DNA of 9,356 nucleotides, from contig DAOWIC010000240.1 of assembly GCA_030641085.1 (NCBI GenBank), positions 1-9,356 on the forward strand, in the 5' to 3' direction. The DNA is from Calditrichota bacterium (GTDB taxonomy: Bacteria > Zixibacteria > MSB-5A5 > GN15 > FEB-12). The notes under the pieces were generated by a model that worked only from the letters and a program-made list of their open reading frames with translations, searched no databases and was not told the DNA's origin. Below are positions 5,065 through 9,356 of this stretch, in pieces; the stretch's first letter is position 1; every line of letters starts with the position of its first letter. The position numbers and the translations under genes are program-made.

Positions 5065-6474
5065 ATGAAGGGACCAATCACAGTACTCGCGGCTATTGTA
5101 TTGTTCGCGCTCGGCGCGACTGCAATGGCCGAAACTTTCCGCTCCGTTCCCGCAACTTTCTCGGAAGAATCGGCCTCATGCGTGGAGTGCCACGAGACCG
5201 ATATGTCGGGCCTCGTGCGGGAGTGGCGGTACAGCCGACACTACGGCGCCGATGTCGGCTGTTATGAGTGTCATCGCGCTGCGGCCGATGATGCCGACGC
5301 GATTGAACACAACGGCTTTACCATTGCGGTTATCGTCTCCCCCGCCGACTGCGCGCACTGCCATGCCGGCGAGGCCGAGGAGTTCCAGGCCTCTCACCAC
5401 GCCAACGCGGGGAGTATTCTCGGCTCGCTGGACAATGTTCTGGGAGAGGTTGTCGAGGGACCGATGGCGGCGATAAACGGCTGCAAGCAGTGCCACGGCT
5501 CGGTTGTCAAGGTCAAGGAGGACAAGAGCCTCCACCCGGCCACCTGGCCGAACACCGGTATCGGCCGAATTAATCCGGACGGCTCCAAGGGAAGCTGTGC
5601 CGCCTGTCACAGCCGTCACTCTTTCGACGCCGCGCTGGCGCGCCAGCCGGAGAACTGCGGCAAGTGCCATCTGGGGCCGGATCATCCGCAGAAGGAAATC
5701 TACGAGGAGTCCAAGCACGGCATCGCCTACTACGCCAATGTCGACCGGATGAACCTGCGTAGCTCGTCGTGGGTGGTCGGCATCGATTACTCGGCCGCGC
5801 CCACCTGCGCCACCTGCCACATGTCGGCCACGTCCGAACTTCCGCTGACTCACGATGTGGGCAACCGGATAAGCTGGACCCTTCGTCCGCCGGTATCGAT
5901 CAAAATTGACGAGGCGGCCAAAAAGCAGGGCAAGCAGGTCAAGTCCTGGGAAAACCGGCGGGCCGACATGAAAAAAGTCTGCTCGAACTGCCATACCAGT
6001 AGCTACGTGGACAATTTCTACTACCAGTATGATGGCGCGGTAGACCTGTATAACCGCAAGTTCGGCATCCCGGCCACGAAGATATACAACAAACTGCGCT
6101 CGACCGGATTGATAACGGCCGACATAACCTTTGACGATCCCGTCGAGTGGGTCTACTTCTATCTCTGGCATCACGAAGGTCGCCGGGCCAGAATGGGCGC
6201 GGCCATGTTTGCCCCGGATTACACCCAGTGGCACGGTTTTTACGAAGTAGCCGACCGGTTCTACCGGGAGTACTTGCAGGAAGTGAATGAGATTGTCGAG
6301 CAAGGAATCGCCCTGGGCGGCGACAAGGAAAAGGCCGCGAAGGAGGTTGAAAAAATGGTGGCCGAGGTTCTCGCAATGGATGAGCATAAATGGCTAACCG
6401 GTGACGAACCGACCGATGTCAAGGCGGCCCGCCAGAAAGCGATGGAGGAATTCAAAAAGCGCTACGGCAACTAA
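5065..6474 (+). CDS. hao: Octaheme cytochrome c, hydroxylamine oxidoreductase (HAO) family
   Basis: The product is 469 residues with a signal peptide (1-22, ending AMA) for export to the periplasm, where the hemes are attached. Eight CXXCH motifs begin at C39, C66, C96, C140, C178, C198, C248 and C306, the number and order of HAO. HAO-family enzymes oxidise hydroxylamine or hydrazine, or reduce nitrite or hydroxylamine, through a special heme 4 (proximal H144 here). D206-H207 matches the distal Asp-His pair of Nitrosomonas HAO (D267, H268), and Y386 in APDYTQWHG aligns with its heme-cross-linking Tyr467; both comparisons use the reference from memory. The N terminus before heme 1 is short, and 33 residues separate hemes 4 and 5. 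The C-terminal part (about 395-469) is helical and charged with no membrane anchor, so the protein is soluble. AGGAGG lies 5 nt before the ATG. No NapC/NrfH-type quinol oxidase or other cytochrome is adjacent. Direction of catalysis is undecided. Confidence 0.92.
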   Translation: MKGPITVLAAIVLFALGATAMAETFRSVPATFSEESASCVECHETDMSGLVREWRYSRHYGADVGCYECHRAAADDADAIEHNGFTIAVIVSPADCAHCHAGEAEEFQASHHANAGSILGSLDNVLGEVVEGPMAAINGCKQCHGSVVKVKEDKSLHPATWPNTGIGRINPDGSKGSCAACHSRHSFDAALARQPENCGKCHLGPDHPQKEIYEESKHGIAYYANVDRMNLRSSSWVVGIDYSAAPTCATCHMSATSELPLTHDVGNRISWTLRPPVSIKIDEAAKKQGKQVKSWENRRADMKKVCSNCHTSSYVDNFYYQYDGAVDLYNRKFGIPATKIYNKLRSTGLITADITFDDPVEWVYFYLWHHEGRRARMGAAMFAPDYTQWHGFYEVADRFYREYLQEVNEIVEQGIALGGDKEKAAKEVEKMVAEVLAMDEHKWLTGDEPTDVKAARQKAMEEFKKRYGN

Positions 6475-6501
6475 TCAAAAGTGGTGCTGGCAGTATGATA
6501 C

Positions 6502-6537
6502 GGGGGCTGTTCGTTCCGAGCGAGCACCCCCTTTATT
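6502..6537 (+). terminator. Probable terminator after the cytochrome gene
   Basis: GGGGG (6502-6506) pairs with CCCCC (6527-6531). Inside a bulged C, TG/CA and TTCG/CGAG continue the stem (one G-T pair). TTTATT follows directly. The stem is strong but the T tract is short and interrupted. It begins 27 bp past the stop. Confidence 0.65.
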
Positions 6538-6569
6538 CTGTAACCGAAGAGTGCGCTTTTTCTCAAGAT

Positions 6570-6590
6570 AAATGTTGCCACCGGCAACTA
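6570..6590. repeat. Perfect palindrome upstream of the LiaF-like gene
   Basis: GTTGCC-ACC-GGCAAC at 6574-6588 is a perfect 6-bp inverted repeat, inside AAATGTTGCC and CAACTA, the same flanks as at 2315-2333. It lies about 57 bp before the ATG at 6646, where an operator would fit. I see no convincing sigma70 promoter in the 171-bp gap; TATAGA at 6610-6615 lacks a -35. Confidence 0.3.
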
Positions 6591-6645
6591 AGTTTGTGAG
6601 ATTACGTACTATAGACTGGATGAACACACCTTACGGTGAGCTGAT

Positions 6646-7428
6646 ATGGCCAGCAAGAAAAAGTACATATTCGGTATAATCCTCGTTCTCGTAGGCGCCC
6701 TGCTTCTGGTGCAGTCGCTGGGTTTGGATGAACTTTTTTTCGAGTACCTCATACCGGGGGGGCTGATTGCACTCGGTATCTGGCTCATCATGCGCAAGCG
6801 CCACGATACCGGCACGAGAGCTTACTACGACCAATCGACCGACCAGTCTACCGCCGGGCAGCCGTACGGTCCACCTCCTCCCCCACCCCCGGGACCGAAA
6901 GTCGGGCCATCCGCCCAGGGTAACTACCGAGCTGACGCAGCCGGACCGGCCGAAACGGAATCATCGGCGGGCAGGGCGCAGTCCTCGTTTCAAAGCGGAA
7001 CGCACGAGAGTCGGCAGCATTGGCAGACCTCCGACGGGCCGCAGGTTGATCCCACCGGCAAGCTGAAATACAGCCGTGTAATTGGCGACATCCACATCGA
7101 TTTGAACGGTGTCATAATGCAGAGTGTGGAGGTTTCATCCGGAGTCGGCGATGTTCAGATAAAACTGATGGGAGGCGAATTGGCTAAAGGACTGAACCGC
7201 ATTATCATTTCCACCTTTGTCGGCGATGTTCGCCTGTTCGTTCCGCGCGACATGGCGGTATTTGCCCACTGCTCCAATTTCGTGGGGGATATCGACCTCG
7301 AGGGGCGGCGGGCCAGCGGCTTCGGTAACAATGTCGATTCGCGCACACCCGACTATGACACCGCCGAAAAGAAGCTGTATATCGCCTGCAACACTTTTGT
7401 CGGTGATGTCATGATCACACGGATCTGA
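6646..7428 (+). CDS. LiaF-like membrane protein with C-terminal toastrack-type repeats
   Basis: The 260-residue product has two N-terminal membrane segments (about 7-27 and 34-49). KKK precedes the first and RKR follows the second, so both ends should be cytoplasmic. A long low-complexity linker (50-135) includes seven prolines at 76-82. The C-terminal domain has five repeats centred on Gly-Asp at 147, 168, 193, 214 and 253, most reading F/G-V-G-D-V/I followed by a strand, as in the LiaF/DUF2154 fold. In Firmicutes LiaF restrains the LiaRS two-component system that answers cell-envelope damage. Homologues in Gram-negative and candidate phyla are common and mostly uncharacterised. No sensor kinase or response regulator is next to it, so a role in envelope stress is inferred only from family. 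GGTGAG precedes the ATG. It converges on hslU, 38 bp away. Confidence 0.85.
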   Translation: MASKKKYIFGIILVLVGALLLVQSLGLDELFFEYLIPGGLIALGIWLIMRKRHDTGTRAYYDQSTDQSTAGQPYGPPPPPPPGPKVGPSAQGNYRADAAGPAETESSAGRAQSSFQSGTHESRQHWQTSDGPQVDPTGKLKYSRVIGDIHIDLNGVIMQSVEVSSGVGDVQIKLMGGELAKGLNRIIISTFVGDVRLFVPRDMAVFAHCSNFVGDIDLEGRRASGFGNNVDSRTPDYDTAEKKLYIACNTFVGDVMITRI

Positions 7429-7446
7429 TCCGGTTAATCAGATCCG
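7420..7446. terminator. Stem-loop spanning the LiaF-like stop codon, between convergent genes
   Basis: CGGATCTGAT (7420-7429) and ATCAGATCCG (7437-7446) form a perfect 10-bp stem around a 7-nt loop. The left arm contains the last two codons and the TGA. It sits where the LiaF-like gene and hslU converge and could end transcripts from both sides, but neither strand has a T tract after it. It may instead protect mRNA 3' ends. Confidence 0.5.
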
Positions 7447-7466
7447 GTCCGCTGATCCTATACACC

Positions 7467-8819
7467 CTACAGGATATACTTACTGAGGTCCTCGTCCTCG
7501 ATTATGCCCGCCAGGCTCTTTTCGACCATGCGTCCGGTGACGGTGATCTTCTTCTTGCCGGCGGGAGGCTCGAACAGGATATCCTCCAGCAGCGTAGTCA
7601 GAATCGTATGCAGCCGCCGGGCGCCGATGTTTTCTGTGTCGCGATTCACTCTCTCGGCGTAACGGGCGATACGACGGATACCGTCGGCGGAGAATTCCAG
7701 ATTCAGACCCTCGGCACCGAGCAACGCCTTGTACTGCTTGACCAGCGAGGCTTTCGGCTCGGTAAGAATGCGCTCGAAATCCTCGGCGGTAAGCGAGTCA
7801 AGTTCGACCCGGATCGGGAACCGTCCCTGAAGCTCGGGGATCAAATCCGATGGCTTGGCGGCGTGGAAAGCGCCCGCGGCGATAAATAGGATATGGTCAG
7901 TGTGAATCATGCCGTACTTGGTTGTGACACCACATCCTTCGACCAGCGGCAGGATATCGCGCTGCACGCCCTCGCGGCTGACATCGGGACCGGTGCGTGA
8001 ACTGTCACCGGCGATTTTGTCGATCTCGTCGACAAAGATTATCCCCGACTCCTCCACACGATGCAGCGCCTCGGAAATGACATCATCCATGTTCAACAGC
8101 CGCCCCAGTTCTTCGTTGCACAGGAACTTGTACGCCTCCGGCACCGACATTTTGCGTCGCTTGGTCTTTTTGGGAATCAGTCCGGAGAACATCTCCTGGA
8201 AATTGACACCCAGTTCTTCCATGCCCATCGGCGAGAAAATCTCCACTACCGGGAACTGGCTCTGCGGCGCCTCGAGTTCCACCTCGCGGCCGTTCAGCTT
8301 ACCGTCGATAAATTTCTTTCGGAACTTTTCGCGCGTACGGGCTATCGATTCCTTCTGCTCTTCCAAATCGCCTTCCTTGGGCGGCAGCGCTCGCGGAGAC
8401 GGCATCAGCATCAGATCGAGCAATCGTTCCAGAGCATTGGCGCGGGCTTTCGTCTCCAGATCTTTGGACTGCTCCTGCTTGACCATGTTGACGGCGATAT
8501 CGACCAGATCGCGCACCATCGCCTCGACATCGCGGCCGACATATCCGACCTCGGTGAATTTCGACGCCTCGACCTTGATAAAGGGCGCCCCGGCCAGATC
8601 GGCCAGACGGCGCGCGATTTCGGTTTTGCCGACACCGGTCGGGCCGATCATGATGATATTGTTCGGCAGGATCTCCCGGCGCATCTCTTCCGGCGCGTTT
8701 TGCCGCCGCCAGCGGTTGCGCAGTGCGATACCGACCGATTTTTTCGCCCGGTCCTGTCCGATAATATGTTTATCGAGATGTTCTACAATCTGTCTCGGAG
8801 TCAGGTAATTGTCATTCAT
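7467..8819 (-). CDS. hslU: ATP-dependent protease ATPase subunit HslU (ClpY)
   Basis: HslU is the AAA+ hexamer that unfolds substrates and feeds them to the HslV peptidase in the cytoplasm. The 450 residues are close to the E. coli length (443). Walker A is GPTGVGKT at 59-66, the substrate-gripping pore loop GYVG is at 92-95, and the inserted I-domain occupies roughly 110-235. Walker B is IIFVDE at 260-265, and a sensor-2 region with NIGARRL lies near the C terminus. The protein ends LSKYIL, the tail that docks into HslV to activate it. All key motifs are intact. Its ATG overlaps the hslV stop in ATGA (8819-8816), so translation is probably coupled. The stop is TAG. Confidence 0.98.
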   Translation of the reverse strand: MNDNYLTPRQIVEHLDKHIIGQDRAKKSVGIALRNRWRRQNAPEEMRREILPNNIIMIGPTGVGKTEIARRLADLAGAPFIKVEASKFTEVGYVGRDVEAMVRDLVDIAVNMVKQEQSKDLETKARANALERLLDLMLMPSPRALPPKEGDLEEQKESIARTREKFRKKFIDGKLNGREVELEAPQSQFPVVEIFSPMGMEELGVNFQEMFSGLIPKKTKRRKMSVPEAYKFLCNEELGRLLNMDDVISEALHRVEESGIIFVDEIDKIAGDSSRTGPDVSREGVQRDILPLVEGCGVTTKYGMIHTDHILFIAAGAFHAAKPSDLIPELQGRFPIRVELDSLTAEDFERILTEPKASLVKQYKALLGAEGLNLEFSADGIRRIARYAERVNRDTENIGARRLHTILTTLLEDILFEPPAGKKKITVTGRMVEKSLAGIIEDEDLSKYIL

Positions 8820-9352
8820 TTCAGCGTTTCCACATTGATGTTGTTGTTAGTGTAGATGCAGATATCGGCGGCGATCTCCAGCGCCTTTCGGGCCACCTTT
8901 TCGGCGCTAAGCTTCGGGCTGGCCCACATGATCGCGCGAGCCGCCGCCAGGGCGTAGGTGCCGCCGGAGCCTATCGCGACAATGCCGTCATCCGGTTCGA
9001 TCACCTCACCGGTGCCGCTGACCAGGAAGACGTGCTTCTTGTCGGTGACGGCGATAATTGCCTCCAGTTTCTGCAGGGCGCGATCGGTCCGCCAATCTTT
9101 GGCCAGTTCCACGACCGCCTTGGGCAGATTGCCCGAGTACTCGTCGGTTTTTTTCTCCAGCAGTTCGTACAGCGTCAGGGCGTCGGCCACCGCGCCGGCA
9201 AACCCGACCAATATCTGTCCGTCATAGAGAGTACGGATCTTGCTGGCCTTTGTTTTCATTACCGTCTCGTCAAACGTAACCTGACCGTCCCCGGCCATAG
9301 CTGCCTTGCCGTTGTGAAGAATGACTATAATAGTGGTAGAGCGTACCTGCAT
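8816..9352 (-). CDS. hslV: ATP-dependent protease peptidase subunit HslV (ClpQ)
   Basis: HslV is the proteasome-beta-related threonine peptidase that forms a double hexamer capped by HslU. The 178 residues match the family length. The sequence begins MQVRS-TTII, so T6 is the expected catalytic N-terminal threonine, exposed after removal of a five-residue propeptide; E. coli removes only Met. MAGDGQVT (19-26), GFAGAVADA, KDWRTDR and IGSGGTYA are diagnostic, and the C-terminal ICIYTNNN is typical. It is the first gene of the hslVU pair. Only four bases lie between its ATG and the window edge, so the promoter and any upstream gene, as well as a longer N terminus, cannot be checked. Confidence 0.97.
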   Translation of the reverse strand: MQVRSTTIIVILHNGKAAMAGDGQVTFDETVMKTKASKIRTLYDGQILVGFAGAVADALTLYELLEKKTDEYSGNLPKAVVELAKDWRTDRALQKLEAIIAVTDKKHVFLVSGTGEVIEPDDGIVAIGSGGTYALAAARAIMWASPKLSAEKVARKALEIAADICIYTNNNINVETLK

Positions 9353-9356
9353 TGTA

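Noticed and set aside
4582..5068. Plus-strand frames of 111 and 90 codons crossing the argF start and the intergenic region
   Set aside because: One overlaps the argF N terminus. The other would run into the cytochrome start. Neither has a ribosome site or a recognisable protein pattern.
5176..6387. A 403-codon open frame on the minus strand, opposite the cytochrome gene
   Set aside because: It is fully antisense to a gene with eight CXXCH motifs and a strong ribosome site. Its translation shows no family motifs and is a by-product of GC-rich codon bias.
7909..8855. Two long plus-strand open frames (7909-8808 and 8061-8855) opposite hslU
   Set aside because: Both are antisense to an intact, unmistakable hslU. 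One is very serine- and arginine-rich, the usual mark of a shadow frame.
1..9356. tRNA, rRNA, CRISPR, insertion sequences or transfer boundaries
   Set aside because: I saw no cloverleaf or rRNA-like stretch, no regularly spaced repeats, no transposase or integrase, and no clear shift in base composition between genes.

Overview
The window reads as ordinary chromosomal DNA of an uncultured, probably Gram-negative bacterium. A candidate phylum of the FCB superphylum, such as Zixibacteria, would fit. That placement is inference. It rests on a secreted M28 peptidase with fibronectin-like domains, a lipoprotein starting GCGDDSTAP, an octaheme HAO-type cytochrome, moderately high GC and a complete hslVU pair. 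I see no mobile element, CRISPR array, tRNA or rRNA.

Layout. The left half is on the minus strand. Read in the direction of transcription it holds argF (4763 to 3861), a lipoprotein of unknown function (3802 to 2951) closed by a good intrinsic terminator, a PaaI-type hotdog thioesterase (2842 to 2411) that seems to be made from a leaderless mRNA, an unrecognised 171-residue protein (2268 to 1753), and a secreted M28 metallopeptidase (from 1633) that runs off the left edge. A 301-bp divergent intergenic region separates argF from a plus-strand octaheme cytochrome c of the hydroxylamine oxidoreductase family (5065 to 6474). A two-membrane-segment LiaF-like protein follows (6646 to 7428). It converges on the hslV-hslU operon (9352 to 7467, minus strand), and a perfect 10-bp stem-loop overlaps the LiaF-like stop codon.

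Function. The genes do not form one pathway. ArgF makes citrulline for arginine synthesis. HslV and HslU form an ATP-dependent cytoplasmic protease. The LiaF-like protein is probably an envelope-stress sensor or regulator. The M28 peptidase and the lipoprotein are exported. The most distinctive gene is the cytochrome. It keeps eight CXXCH motifs, the Asp-His pair of the HAO active site, and a tyrosine that aligns with the heme P460 cross-linking tyrosine of Nitrosomonas HAO. No obvious redox partner is encoded beside it. Its upstream region has TTGAT/ATCAA half-sites and two mutually exclusive hairpins. This is the best candidate in the window for something uncharacterised, but it belongs to a known family and I do not see a wholly new multi-gene system here.
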